A stretch of 36,838 nt of DNA from assembly GCA_003131585.1 (NCBI GenBank), contig PKVW01000046.1, positions 1-36,838 on the forward strand. The letters are read 5' to 3'. The notes under the pieces were generated by a model, which saw only the letters and a program-made list of their open reading frames with translations, searched no databases and was not told the DNA's origin. Below are positions 7,769-17,507 of the stretch, in pieces. Each line of letters starts with the position of its first letter. Within the stretch, counting starts at the first letter, position 1. The translations under genes were made by a program, and so were the position numbers. The DNA comes from Acidobacteriaceae bacterium (GTDB lineage Bacteria; Acidobacteriota; Terriglobia; Terriglobales; Acidobacteriaceae).

Positions 7769-8470
7769 ATGGCGCAGGAAACCTCACGCGACGTAGGCCC
7801 CGTGGTGCTGCTTGGGCCGCCGGGCGCCGGTAAAGGCACCCAGGCCAAGCGCGTGATGGAACGGTACCTGGTTCCGCAGGTCTCCACCGGAGACATCCTG
7901 CGGTATAACGTGGCCCAGGTCACGGATCTCGGCGTGGCTGCCCAGGCAGTCATGGCTCGCGGGGAACTGGTTTCCGACGACTTGGTTTGTGAAATGGTCC
8001 GGCAGAGGCTAAGCCTGAAGGACTGCAAGCGCGGCTACATTCTGGACGGCTTTCCCCGGACCGCGCCCCAGGCAGGATGGCTGGACGCTTTGCTCGACGA
8101 CAAGCTCTTTGACAACCCGCGCCCGACTCGGGCCTGGCCAATTGTGATCCGCCTGGACGTGGACTATAATCAACTATTGCTCCGGATCGCTGGACGCCGT
8201 TCTTGTCCCACCTGTGGACGGATCTATAACGTCCACTTCCAGCCGCCCCTGGTCGATGAAGTGTGCGATGTTGACGGGGCGAAGCTGGTGACCCGCAATG
8301 ACGACCGGTTGGAAGTGATTGAACCGCGCCTGGCGGCCTATCAGGAGCAGACCGCTCCGGTGGCCGACTACTACCATCGCACGGGAAGATTGATCTCGAT
8401 AAATGGCGATCTGCCCATGGACGAGGTTACGAAGCTGATTTTCAGGATCATTGAGGATCATAACGCGTAA
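7769..8470 (+). CDS. adk: Adenylate kinase
   Basis: 233 residues from the ATG at 7769, interconverting AMP + ATP and 2 ADP in the cytosol. The P-loop GPPGAGKGT is at 16-24, STGDILR marks the AMP site and DGFPRT follows. The LID has a CPTC pair and a later CDVD, the Cys-Cys-Cys-Asp zinc arrangement known from several bacterial adenylate kinases. The frame is open back to a GTG at 7643 and includes an ATG at 7748. Both lie in the octad hairpin and would add residues foreign to the family, so 7769 is preferred. Order secY-adk-map-infA is a common spc-operon extension. Confidence 0.96.
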   Translation: MAQETSRDVGPVVLLGPPGAGKGTQAKRVMERYLVPQVSTGDILRYNVAQVTDLGVAAQAVMARGELVSDDLVCEMVRQRLSLKDCKRGYILDGFPRTAPQAGWLDALLDDKLFDNPRPTRAWPIVIRLDVDYNQLLLRIAGRRSCPTCGRIYNVHFQPPLVDEVCDVDGAKLVTRNDDRLEVIEPRLAAYQEQTAPVADYYHRTGRLISINGDLPMDEVTKLIFRIIEDHNA

Positions 8471-8472
8471 GA

Positions 8473-9225
8473 ATGGCGATTGTGTGCAAGTCGGGCGCGG
8501 AGATTGAGCGAATGCGGCAAAGCGGCCGCATCGTGCGCCAGGTTCTCGATCGGGTGCGCTCGATGGTAGCGCCCGGCGTCACGACCATGGACTTGGAGCG
8601 CGCCGCCGAACAGAAGATCGCGGAACTCGGAGCCAAGCCGGCGTTTAAGGGATACTACGATTATCCCTGCGTATTGTGCACGTCGGTAAACGAAGAGATT
8701 GTGCACGGCATCCCGTCGGAAAAGCGGGCGCTGAAAGACGGCGACATCGTCTCGATTGATTGCGGTGTGGTGCTGGATGGCTACTACGGCGATGCCGCGA
8801 TTACGGTTCCCGTCAGCGAGGCGGTGAAGCCGGAGTTGCGCAAACTGCTGGCCGTGACCGAGGAATCGCTCTACCGCGGCATCGACCAGGCGCTCATCGG
8901 CAACTCGGTGGGCGATGTGGGAGCGGCGGTGCAGGAGCATGTGGAAGCCGCCGGCTTCAGCGTAGTCCGGGAATTCGTGGGGCATGGCATCGGGACGCAT
9001 TTGCACGAAGAGCCGCAGGTGCCGAACTACGGAGCGCGCGGGCATGGCGCCAAATTGCGCGAAGGCATGGTGATCGCGATCGAGCCCATGGTGAACTGCG
9101 GTAAGCCGGAAACGCGGGTGCTCGGCGACAAGTGGACGGCAGTTACCGCTGACGGCAGTTTTAGCGCGCATTTCGAGCACTGCGTCGCGGTCACGAAAGA
9201 CGGCCCGGTGATTTTGACGCGGTGA
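8473..9225 (+). CDS. map: Methionine aminopeptidase, type I
   Basis: 250 residues. It removes the initiator methionine from nascent proteins. All residues of the pita-bread active site are visible: His79 in IVHGIP, and metal ligands Asp96, Asp107, His171 ([12 protein letters not shown]), Glu204 (IEPM) and Glu235. There is no N-terminal zinc-finger extension. It starts 2 nt after adk, so the two are probably co-translated. An obvious Shine-Dalgarno is missing. Confidence 0.98.
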   Translation: MAIVCKSGAEIERMRQSGRIVRQVLDRVRSMVAPGVTTMDLERAAEQKIAELGAKPAFKGYYDYPCVLCTSVNEEIVHGIPSEKRALKDGDIVSIDCGVVLDGYYGDAAITVPVSEAVKPELRKLLAVTEESLYRGIDQALIGNSVGDVGAAVQEHVEAAGFSVVREFVGHGIGTHLHEEPQVPNYGARGHGAKLREGMVIAIEPMVNCGKPETRVLGDKWTAVTADGSFSAHFEHCVAVTKDGPVILTR

Positions 9226-9262
9226 AAGCTGCTCGCCGCTGGAAGCTGATTTTAAGGGGTGC

Positions 9263-9481
9263 ATGAGCAAAGAAGACGCGATTGAAGTGATGGCGGTGGT
9301 GGTGGAACCGCTGCCCAACGCCATGTTTAAGGTGGAACTGGAGAACAAGCACCAGGTGCTGGCGCATGTGTCCGGGAAAATGCGCAAGAACTTTATTCGC
9401 ATCCTGCCCGGCGACAAGGTCGCGGTGGAGCTTTCGCCCTACGACCTGAATCGCGGCCGCATCGTGTACCGCTACAAATGA
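9263..9481 (+). CDS. infA: Translation initiation factor IF-1
   Basis: 72 residues, the exact usual length. It is a single OB-fold with the MSKEDAIEV start, the [12 protein letters not shown] strand, the [16 protein letters not shown] loop and the [12 protein letters not shown] end. IF-1 occupies the 30S A site during initiation. AAGGGG lies about 6 nt before the ATG. Order map-infA-rpmJ is standard. Confidence 0.99.
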   Translation: MSKEDAIEVMAVVVEPLPNAMFKVELENKHQVLAHVSGKMRKNFIRILPGDKVAVELSPYDLNRGRIVYRYK

Positions 9482-9512
9482 TTTTTGTGTGGGACTGGGT
9501 CTTCGACCCGAG

Positions 9513-9540
9513 CACCTGGAACCAGGAATTGAGAACTGTT
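9513..9540. repeat. Four degenerate heptads ending at the rpmJ start
   Basis: Positions 9513-9540 split into cacctgg, aaccagg, aattgag, aactgtt, and the ATG follows directly. Just before them is a 5-bp hairpin (gggtc 9497-9501 / gaccc 9505-9509). It is a weak single-arm member of the heptad class. Confidence 0.4.
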
Positions 9541-9654
9541 ATGAAAGTACGAGCGTCGGTAAAGAAGATTTGCGACAAATGCAAGGTCATCCATCGCAAG
9601 GGTGTGGTGCGCGTGATCTGCGTCAACACGAAACACAAACAGCGCCAGGGTTGA
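9541..9654 (+). CDS. rpmJ: 50S ribosomal protein L36, zinc form
   Basis: 37 residues: [20 protein letters not shown], then a strand ending in [11 protein letters not shown]. The zinc ligands Cys11, Cys14, Cys27 and His32 are all present, so this is the C+ form. L36 is the smallest large-subunit protein and contacts several 23S rRNA domains. The order infA-rpmJ-rpsM makes the call secure. Confidence 0.97.
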   Translation: MKVRASVKKICDKCKVIHRKGVVRVICVNTKHKQRQG

Positions 9655-9694
9655 GTTAAGCGAAACCCTGCCGCCCGGAGTTTAAGGACCGACT

Positions 9695-10081
9695 ATGGCA
9701 CGTATCGCAGGCGTCGATTTACCGCGCCAGAAGCACATCAACATCGCGCTGACCTATATCTACGGCATCGGGCATCCGCGCGCCGGCAGCATTCTCGACG
9801 AGGCCAAAGTGGACCCGATGAAGAAGGTCCAGGACCTCAGCGAAGAGGAAGTCAACCGCATCCGCACCGTCATTGAGTCGCAAGGAATGGTGGAGGGCGA
9901 TCTGCGCAAGGAAGTTTCGATGAACATCAAGCGGCTCATCGAAATCGGCTCCTATCGCGGTTTCCGTCACCGCCGTAACCTGCCGGTCCGCGGACAGCGC
10001 ACCCATACCAACGCGCGCACCCGCAAAGGCCCGCGCAAGGGGACGGTCTCGACCAAGAAGAAGGCGACGACGAAAACATAA
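9695..10081 (+). CDS. rpsM: 30S ribosomal protein S13
   Basis: 128 residues. It begins [26 protein letters not shown], has the helix-two-turn-helix core, and ends in the tRNA-contacting basic tail [19 protein letters not shown]13 lies in the 30S head at the intersubunit bridge with L5. AAGGA is about 8 nt before the ATG. It opens the alpha-operon order S13-S11-S4-rpoA-L17. Confidence 0.99.
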   Translation: MARIAGVDLPRQKHINIALTYIYGIGHPRAGSILDEAKVDPMKKVQDLSEEEVNRIRTVIESQGMVEGDLRKEVSMNIKRLIEIGSYRGFRHRRNLPVRGQRTHTNARTRKGPRKGTVSTKKKATTKT

Positions 10082-10085
10082 AAGC

Positions 10086-10161
10086 AGTGTCCAGTGTCCA
10101 GTCGTCAGTGGCCAGTAAAGCCCTGACAAAACTGGCCACTGGCCACTGAGCACTGGACACT
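10086..10161. repeat. Heptad hairpin, AGTGNCC family (rpsM-rpsK spacer)
   Basis: Left arm 10086-10116 is agtgtcc, agtgtcc, agtcgtc, agtggcc, agt. Right arm 10131-10161 reverse-complements it at 27 of 31 positions. The loop is 14 nt. The element fills almost the whole spacer, starting 4 nt after the rpsM stop and ending 4 nt before the rpsK ATG. No Shine-Dalgarno is visible outside the stem. Confidence 0.9.
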
Positions 10162-10165
10162 AATT

Positions 10166-10597
10166 ATGGCAAAGCCAGCAGCAGCGGGCGGCACCGCCGC
10201 ACCGGAGAAAAAAGGCAAGAAAAAGACGTTCAAGAAGAAGGAGCGCAAACACGTTCCGCACGGTTTGTGTTACGTGCAGGCGTCCTTCAACAACACGATC
10301 GTGACCATCACCGACATGAATGGCAACGTTCTGTCGTGGAAGAGTTCGGGATCGCTCGGCTTCCGCGGATCGCGCAAAGGCACGCCGTTCGCCGCCCAGC
10401 AGGCCGCCTCGAATGCGGCTAACATGGCCCGCGATCACGGCGTGCGCAGCGTGGACGTGCGCGTCAGCGGCCCCGGTTCCGGCCGCGAATCGGCGGTGCG
10501 CGCTCTGGCCTCATCGGGCATTGAGGTGCGCTCCATTCGCGACGTGACGCCCATCCCGCACAACGGATGCCGTCCGCCGAAGCGGCGAAGAGTCTAG
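10166..10597 (+). CDS. rpsK: 30S ribosomal protein S11
   Basis: 143 residues. The first 25 are a Lys/Ala-rich extension. The S11 core follows: [56 protein letters not shown] and the end [13 protein letters not shown]11 forms part of the platform near the Shine-Dalgarno helix. The ATG is directly after a heptad hairpin arm. Confidence 0.98.
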   Translation: MAKPAAAGGTAAPEKKGKKKTFKKKERKHVPHGLCYVQASFNNTIVTITDMNGNVLSWKSSGSLGFRGSRKGTPFAAQQAASNAANMARDHGVRSVDVRVSGPGSGRESAVRALASSGIEVRSIRDVTPIPHNGCRPPKRRRV

Positions 10598-10600
10598 AAG

Positions 10601-10680
10601 CAGTGGTCAGTGGCCAGGGGTCAGTGACCAGTAAGATCAAAAGAGGTTGCTGGCCACTAATCACTGGCCACTGACCACTG
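10601..10680. repeat. Heptad hairpin, CAGTGGT family (rpsK-rpsD spacer)
   Basis: Left arm 10601-10630 is cagtggt, cagtggc, caggggt, cagtgac, ca. Right arm 10651-10680 reverse-complements it at 26 of 30 positions, with a 20-nt loop. It lies 57 nt before the rpsD start, which has its own strong Shine-Dalgarno. The first 17 bases of the left arm agree with those of the rpoA-rplQ element at 16 of 17 positions. Confidence 0.9.
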
Positions 10681-10737
10681 TTCCGGGACGAAGGGTGAAG
10701 CCAAACCCGTAAACCGGTCATCTAAAAGGAGAACAAC

Positions 10738-11367
10738 TTGGCCCGTTATACCGATGCTGTCTGCCGTCTATGCCGCCGCGAGGGCATGAAGCTGTTCCTC
10801 AAAGGCGCAAAGTGTTTCAGCGATAAGTGCCCCATCGAGAAGCGCAACTTCGCTCCCGGACAACATGGGAAAGACCGCAAGGCCAAGATCGTGGGCTACG
10901 GCCTGCAGTTGCGCGAGAAGCAGAAAGCCAAGCGCATCTACTTCACGCTCGAGGGCCAGTTCCGTAACTATTTCGAGAAGGCCGCGCGCACCCGTGGTGT
11001 GACTGGCGAACTGCTGTTGCAACAACTGGAGCGGCGCCTGGACAACGTGGTCTTCCGTCTTGGCTTTGCGCAATCCCGGCGGCAGGCGCGCCAGTTGGTC
11101 CGCCACGGCCATGTCGCCGTCAACAATCGCAAAGTCAACATCCCTTCCTACGAAGTGAGCGCGGGCGAGGAAATTTCCATCCGCGAGAAGAGCCACAAGC
11201 TTCTCGTTCTGGAATTGGCCAAGGAGTTTGCCAGCCACGGCACGCTGCCCAACTGGCTGGAAGTTGACCGCGACGCTTACAAAGCGCGAGTGCTCTCGCT
11301 GCCCAAGCGTGAAGATATTCAGTTGCCGGTCAACGAGCAGTTGATTGTGGAACTTTATAGTAAGTAA
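10738..11367 (+). CDS. rpsD: 30S ribosomal protein S4, zinc form, TTG start
   Basis: 209 residues. The TTG at 10738 is chosen because the family start [15 protein letters not shown] follows at once and AAAAGGAGAA lies about 6 nt upstream. Cys9, Cys12, Cys26 and Cys31 give the zinc-binding (C+) N-terminus, followed by the NFAPGQHG motif. The S4 RNA-binding fold covers about 97-160 ([30 protein letters not shown]). S4 nucleates 30S assembly and in E. coli represses the alpha operon. Confidence 0.98.
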   Translation: MARYTDAVCRLCRREGMKLFLKGAKCFSDKCPIEKRNFAPGQHGKDRKAKIVGYGLQLREKQKAKRIYFTLEGQFRNYFEKAARTRGVTGELLLQQLERRLDNVVFRLGFAQSRRQARQLVRHGHVAVNNRKVNIPSYEVSAGEEISIREKSHKLLVLELAKEFASHGTLPNWLEVDRDAYKARVLSLPKREDIQLPVNEQLIVELYSK

Positions 11368-11370
11368 GGA

Positions 11371-11442
11371 ATTGGGCGATTGAGCCATCGGGCCATTGAG
11401 CGATTTGAAATCACTCAATCACCCGATCACCAATCGCTCAAT
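11371..11442. repeat. Octad hairpin, ATTGNGCG family (rpsD-rpoA spacer)
   Basis: Left arm 11371-11405 (attgggcg, attgagcc, atcgggcc, attgagcg, att) is followed almost directly by its reverse complement at about 11409-11442, with one single-base gap. The loop is only a few bases, so this is the most compact element. It starts 3 nt after the rpsD stop. About 100 nt of other sequence then precede rpoA. Confidence 0.85.
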
Positions 11443-11488
11443 TCTGGGTCCGCATTTTCGAGCCAGATCAGCCTGTCCTGGCGCTTGA

Positions 11489-11510
11489 CCTGAATCCGGA
11501 CCGATTCAGG
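11489..11510. other. Perfect 8-bp hairpin upstream of rpoA
   Basis: cctgaatc (11489-11496) pairs perfectly with gattcagg (11503-11510) around a 6-nt loop, 38 nt before the rpoA start. No T-run follows. It could be a processing or regulatory hairpin in the alpha-operon mRNA; no function is shown. Confidence 0.5.
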
Positions 11511-11548
11511 GAGCCGGGACTGAGCCCAACGGCCGAAGGAGAAAACAA

Positions 11549-12586
<1,038 letters not shown>

Positions 12587-12589
12587 GAA

Positions 12590-12697
12590 CAGTGGTCAGT
12601 GGCTAGTGGGTAGTGGTCAGAAAGACAAACCGCTAGTCACTGACTTTAGAAATACGAAATACGAGACTGGCCACTGACCACTGGCCACTGACCACTG
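12590..12697. repeat. Heptad hairpin, CAGTGGT family (rpoA-rplQ spacer)
   Basis: Left arm 12590-12620 is cagtggt, cagtggc, tagtggg, tagtggt, cag. Right arm 12667-12697 reverse-complements it at 27 of 31 positions, and three of the four differences would still be G-U pairs in the + strand RNA. The 46-nt loop contains another direct heptad pair (aaatacg twice, 12650-12663). The arm ends 9 nt before the rplQ ATG, with a GAGG overlapping its end. Confidence 0.9.
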
Positions 12698-12706
12698 AGG
12701 CTCACC

Positions 12707-13219
12707 ATGCGTCACAAAGTAGCAGGATACAAACTCGGACGGAGTCCCGCGCACCGGCGCTCGTTGCTGCGTAACCTCGTCACTTCGGTCATCGTCGATG
12801 AGCGCATCGAGACCACCGTTCCCAAGGTGAAGGCCGCGCGTCCGCTGGTCGAGAAGATGATCACGCTCGGCAAGCGCGGCGATCTCGCCGCCCGCCGTCT
12901 GGCCGCGGCTTACCTCATGACCGATGCGGCGGTGGTCAAGCTGTTCGACAAGATCGGCCCCCGCTTCGGCGACCGCAACGGCGGATACACCCGCATTGTC
13001 CGCACCGGCTGGAATAAGGGCGATGGCGCCGACAAAGCCTTCCTCGAACTGCTGGGCAGCGAAAAGGTGCTGGACGAAAAGCGCGAGAAGCGCGCCGAAG
13101 CCCGCGCCAAGAAGAACGCCGAAGCCAGGAAGGCCATGGAAGATGCCGAAGCGCAAGCCCAGCACGATGGCGGCATCGAGCCCGTCAAGGAAGAAAAGGA
13201 AGAAGAAGATAAGAAATAG
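12707..13219 (+). CDS. rplQ: 50S ribosomal protein L17 with long charged tail
   Basis: 170 residues. The first 120 are L17: MRHKVAGYKLGRSPAHRRSLLRNLV, ERIETTVPKVKAARPLVEKMITLGKRGD, GGYTRIVRTGWNKGDGA. L17 sits near the exit tunnel. The C-terminal 45-50 residues (Lys/Ala/Glu-rich, ending in an acidic EEKEEEDKK run) are extra relative to the usual protein of about 120 residues. It closes the operon, with a terminator just downstream. Confidence 0.97.
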   Translation: MRHKVAGYKLGRSPAHRRSLLRNLVTSVIVDERIETTVPKVKAARPLVEKMITLGKRGDLAARRLAAAYLMTDAAVVKLFDKIGPRFGDRNGGYTRIVRTGWNKGDGADKAFLELLGSEKVLDEKREKRAEARAKKNAEARKAMEDAEAQAQHDGGIEPVKEEKEEEDKK

Positions 13220-13240
13220 CAGTCCGGATCTCGTCCCAGG

Positions 13241-13271
13241 GGCACGGCGCAAGGTGTGCCTTTTTTGTTTT
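13241..13271 (+). terminator. Intrinsic terminator after rplQ
   Basis: ggcac (13241-13245) pairs with gtgcc (13256-13260), with a possible extra G-U pair, and is followed at once by six T's, G and four more T's. It lies 21 nt after the rplQ stop at the end of the ribosomal gene run. The stem is short, but position and T-tract fit a factor-independent terminator. Confidence 0.7.
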
Positions 13272-13287
13272 GCAGTACCGTGGAAGA

Positions 13288-13338
13288 GCGGCGCTTCAGC
13301 GCCGCGTAAAGTCCGGGGCTTTTGCAGGCTTTAGCCCC
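13288..13338. repeat. Pair of GC-rich palindromes (second copy of the two-module element)
   Basis: gcggcgct (13288-13295) and agcgccgc (13298-13305) form a perfect 8-bp stem with a 2-nt loop. ggggct (13315-13320) and agcccc (13333-13338) form a second stem. This is the module pair of 640-692, in the opposite order. The rest of the 213-nt rplQ-13433 gap holds the terminator and no recognisable gene. Confidence 0.65.
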
Positions 13339-13432
13339 CGACGGCAACAGCTCCTCCACTCGTACATGTCCTCCGGCACTCCCCGGCGGTAATCTTGCCG
13401 TAAGTTGCCATCCATATAAACTTTTACTCAGG

Positions 13433-13924
13433 ATGGGGTTCACTCGCATACAACTCGGCATTGCTGTCGGCGTCGCGGCCCTGCTGGTGTTTGGATTTCT
13501 CGGCTACATCTGGTGGCTGAACAATCAAGGACCAGTGCTGGCGCGCTCCAAAGACCACGATCCTCTCAGCGGTCTGCCGATCAGCATCCGGATGAATCCG
13601 TTGCGCGACCGGACGATTGAGCACAGCGCCAACCTCTTCCTTCGCCAATTGCGCGACGGCCATTGCGACGATCTGCTCTCCACCTGGGAGCACGACTACC
13701 GCAAGAAGTACGCCCACTTCATCTGCAACTCGGAGGCGCAGCATCCGCTTCTTTCCTGGGAGTTAGCGGAGTGGGAGAGCGCGCCGCCCCTCACTATCCT
13801 TCACTACCGCGGCAAGCGCCAATACGGCGGCGGCCAGCCCGGCACCTACAAGGAATTGTTTACCGTCACCACCGAGAACAAGGACGGCCAGTGGATGGTC
13901 ACTAAGTACGACGCGATGTATTGA
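13433..13924 (+). CDS. Hypothetical protein with one N-terminal transmembrane helix
   Basis: 163 residues from the ATG at 13433. The open frame continues upstream to 13322, but those residues come from the intergenic palindrome region. Residues about 6-28 (QLGIAVGVAALLVFGFLGYIWWL) form a single membrane anchor after two basic or polar residues. The rest is probably outside the membrane: a helical part with a DHDPLSGLPISIRMNPLRDR segment and a strand-rich end (LTILHYRGKRQYG, then KELFTVTTENKDGQWMVTKYDAMY) that resembles a small NTF2-like or DUF4864-type fold. That resemblance is only an impression. I do not recognise the family. The gene stands alone after the ribosomal operon terminator. Confidence 0.7.
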   Translation: MGFTRIQLGIAVGVAALLVFGFLGYIWWLNNQGPVLARSKDHDPLSGLPISIRMNPLRDRTIEHSANLFLRQLRDGHCDDLLSTWEHDYRKKYAHFICNSEAQHPLLSWELAEWESAPPLTILHYRGKRQYGGGQPGTYKELFTVTTENKDGQWMVTKYDAMY

Positions 13925-13928
13925 AGGG

Positions 13929-13949
13929 CAGTTCTCAGTTCTCAGTCTT
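13929..13949. repeat. Three direct heptads (CAGTTCT-type)
   Basis: cagttct, cagttct, cagtctt follow one another in the 53-nt gap between the hypothetical gene and the MFS gene. There is no complementary arm. A short single-arm member of the heptad class. Confidence 0.5.
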
Positions 13950-13977
13950 TATCTTTCCGCCGTGGTAAAACTGTTTC

Positions 13978-15222
13978 ATGCCCGAACGTTCTTCCGAGCG
14001 CGAGCCTTCTGCCGCTCGGAACATCTACGCCTTCGGCGTCACATCATTCCTGAACGACACGGCTACCGAGATGGCGTACTGGGTGCTGCCGGCGTTTCTG
14101 GCGTCGCTGGGCGCGGGGCCGGCGCAATTGGGATTGATCGAGGGTCTCGCCGAAAGCGTGGCGTCGTTTGCCAAACTTTTCTCCGGATATCTCACCGACC
14201 GCATCGCCCGCCGCAAGCCGCTGGTCGTCGCCGGATACTTTGTCGCGAATGCGGTGAAGCCGCTCCTCGCGATCGTCACAGCGTGGCCGCAAATTCTGCT
14301 GATACGTTTTACCGATCGCCTCGCCAAAGGCGTGCGCGGCGCGCCCCGCGACGTGATGGTCGCCGAGTCTGTGCCGAGAAATCGGCTGGGCTCGGCCTAC
14401 GGGCTGATCCAGTCGATGGATTCGGCCGGGGCCATTGCCGGGCCCCTGGCCGCGCTGGTCCTGCTCGCGCGCTTCGGAATCCGCAGCGTGTTCTGGGCAG
14501 CCGCAATCCCGGGAGCGCTGTGCGTGCTGGTCGCACTGCTGGGCATACGCGAGACCAAGCGCCAGCATGGAAAAGATTCTACGACTGGCGCCTCCGCAAC
14601 GCCGGATGTAGCGTCGAAAAAAACATCGTCCGTTCCATCGCCTGCTGGAAAAGGCAAGAGCAGCGGACTTCCCGCGAGCTTCTACGCCGTTCTCATAGCG
14701 GTGGCGCTTTTTTCTCTCGGCAACTCGAGCGATATGTTTCTGGTTCTGCGGGCGCAGAACATCGGCATTCCCGTGGCTCTCGCGCCCCTGCTCGGCCTGG
14801 TCTTCAACATCACGTACACGCTCGCATCCTGGCCCGCCGGCTGGTTCAGCGACCGCGTCTCGCGGCGGCTGGTCGGCTCCGCCGGCTATGTGATTTTTGC
14901 CGCGGTCTATTTTGTTTTCGGGCGCGCGCCCTCCACCCTGGCCATCTGGATCGCAATGGCGGTGTATGGTTTCTATTACGCGCTCACGCAGCCTGTGCTG
15001 AAGGCTCTCGTAGTTGAGAGTGTTGGCGAGCAGGTGCGCGGCCGCGCTCTCGGCATTTATTTCTTCGTGACCAGCGTGGCCACTTTGGCCGCCAGTTTGA
15101 TCACCGGCGAATTGTGGAAGCACTACGGCGCCGGAGTTCCGTTCTACTTCTCGGCGGCGATGGCGCTGGTCGCAGCGGGAATTTTGCAGGCTGCGAAGAG
15201 TTCTAAAAGCGTAACCGCCTAA
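13978..15222 (+). CDS. MFS family transporter
   Basis: 414 residues, hydrophobic, about 12 predicted helices in two halves joined by a polar loop at about 198-230. Near the N-terminus is SFLNDTATEMAYWVLPAFL. The loop between helices 2 and 3 has a motif-A-like GYLTDRIARRKPLVVAGYF, and a second conserved region reads RFTDRLAKGVRGAPRDVMV. This pattern is typical of a widespread MFS branch with no assigned substrate. The ATG at 13978 has no clear Shine-Dalgarno, so the exact start is uncertain. It converges on the minus-strand VanZ-like gene. Confidence 0.85.
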   Translation: MPERSSEREPSAARNIYAFGVTSFLNDTATEMAYWVLPAFLASLGAGPAQLGLIEGLAESVASFAKLFSGYLTDRIARRKPLVVAGYFVANAVKPLLAIVTAWPQILLIRFTDRLAKGVRGAPRDVMVAESVPRNRLGSAYGLIQSMDSAGAIAGPLAALVLLARFGIRSVFWAAAIPGALCVLVALLGIRETKRQHGKDSTTGASATPDVASKKTSSVPSPAGKGKSSGLPASFYAVLIAVALFSLGNSSDMFLVLRAQNIGIPVALAPLLGLVFNITYTLASWPAGWFSDRVSRRLVGSAGYVIFAAVYFVFGRAPSTLAIWIAMAVYGFYYALTQPVLKALVVESVGEQVRGRALGIYFFVTSVATLAASLITGELWKHYGAGVPFYFSAAMALVAAGILQAAKSSKSVTA

Positions 15223-15244
15223 CGGTAGTCCAGTGGTTAGGTGG
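15215..15244. terminator. Hairpin between convergent genes
   Basis: ccgcctaac (15215-15223) pairs with gttaggtgg (15236-15244) over 9 bp, one of them G-U, spanning the MFS stop codon. It lies between two convergent genes, where a bidirectional terminator would be expected, but no T-run follows on either strand. The role is inferred from position only. Confidence 0.35.
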
Positions 15245-15288
15245 CTGCTCGCCAAGCCTGCTGTAACCTGTGTAACTGGGTTCGTGGG

Positions 15289-15774
15289 TTAGTCGAAATG
15301 GCGCACTCTTTCGTGGCTTTTTCGTTCCCGCGTCGACCACAGAAAAATCAGTACCTGCGCCGCGATGCCGGCGCAAGTGTCGAGAACAACATCCCGCACC
15401 GCACCGGTGCGCGAAGGGATGAAGGTCTGGTGCCACTCGTCGAGGCTGGCGACTAGAGCGGTGCCCAGAATCGCGAAGCTGCTCCAGCGCAGCGTCCACG
15501 TCACGTTGTCCATCGCGGGCAAGGTGGCGCGCCACGCGCGGAAAAGCAGAATGCTCAGGATCGCGTATCCCACCACGTGGCCTGCCTTGCGAATGTAGAA
15601 GTGCCAGTATTCAAAGCGCAGCCAGTCCATGCCGAACAGGAAATGCAGCAGCGGATAGAGAATCCGGCTGGTATTGCTGGCAGAGAGCAGGGCGCTGGAT
15701 TCAATGGCAATGACGATGAGCCACAGGATCGCGGCAATCCAGGCCTTCAGAACGTTGTGCCGGTCGGAGTTCAA
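15289..15774 (-). CDS. VanZ-like family membrane protein
   Basis: 161 residues with about four transmembrane helices. Family features seen are FYIRKAGHVVGYAILSILLF in the middle and SLDEWHQTFIPSRTGAVRDVVLDTCAGIAAQ towards the end: the RK-x-x-H and DE-x-x-Q-x-F-x-P-x-R...D pattern of VanZ-like proteins. The founding member affects teicoplanin resistance in enterococci; most homologues, including this one, have no known role. It begins 9 nt after the guaB stop, so it is probably the second gene of a guaB transcript. Confidence 0.85.
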   Translation of the reverse strand: MNSDRHNVLKAWIAAILWLIVIAIESSALLSASNTSRILYPLLHFLFGMDWLRFEYWHFYIRKAGHVVGYAILSILLFRAWRATLPAMDNVTWTLRWSSFAILGTALVASLDEWHQTFIPSRTGAVRDVVLDTCAGIAAQVLIFLWSTRERKSHERVRHFD

Positions 15775-15783
15775 ACGCGCGGG

Positions 15784-17360
<1,577 letters not shown>

Positions 17361-17418
17361 CATGGAACGCGCCAAGTGCGCCATTCTCGTGAATTGAGAC
17401 TTTCCGAGTGGGGAACAC

Positions 17419-17484
17419 CCGCCGCTTTCCGGAGGGGGAAGCGGCGGTCCTTACCGGAGCTGAAGCCCATATCTTTGGGGCTTC
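17419..17484. repeat. Pair of GC-rich palindromes (third copy of the two-module element)
   Basis: ccgccgctt (17419-17427) pairs perfectly with aagcggcgg (17439-17447), extendable by three more pairs. gaagccc (17462-17468) pairs with gggcttc (17478-17484). The modules match those at 640-692 and 13288-13338. They lie in the 218-nt gap between the VWFA gene and guaB, both on the minus strand, and could end the upstream transcript, but no T-run follows. Nothing else but the guaB promoter is seen in this gap. Confidence 0.65.
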
Positions 17485-17507
17485 CGAGCACGCTGATGAG
17501 ACCCCTT

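Noticed and set aside
15224-15296. tRNA-like sequence after the MFS gene (agtggttagg and ggttcg motifs)
   Set aside because: D-loop-like and T-loop-like words are present, but no acceptor stem pairs and the T-arm stem does not form. Part of it is a simple 9-bp hairpin. Not a tRNA on present evidence.
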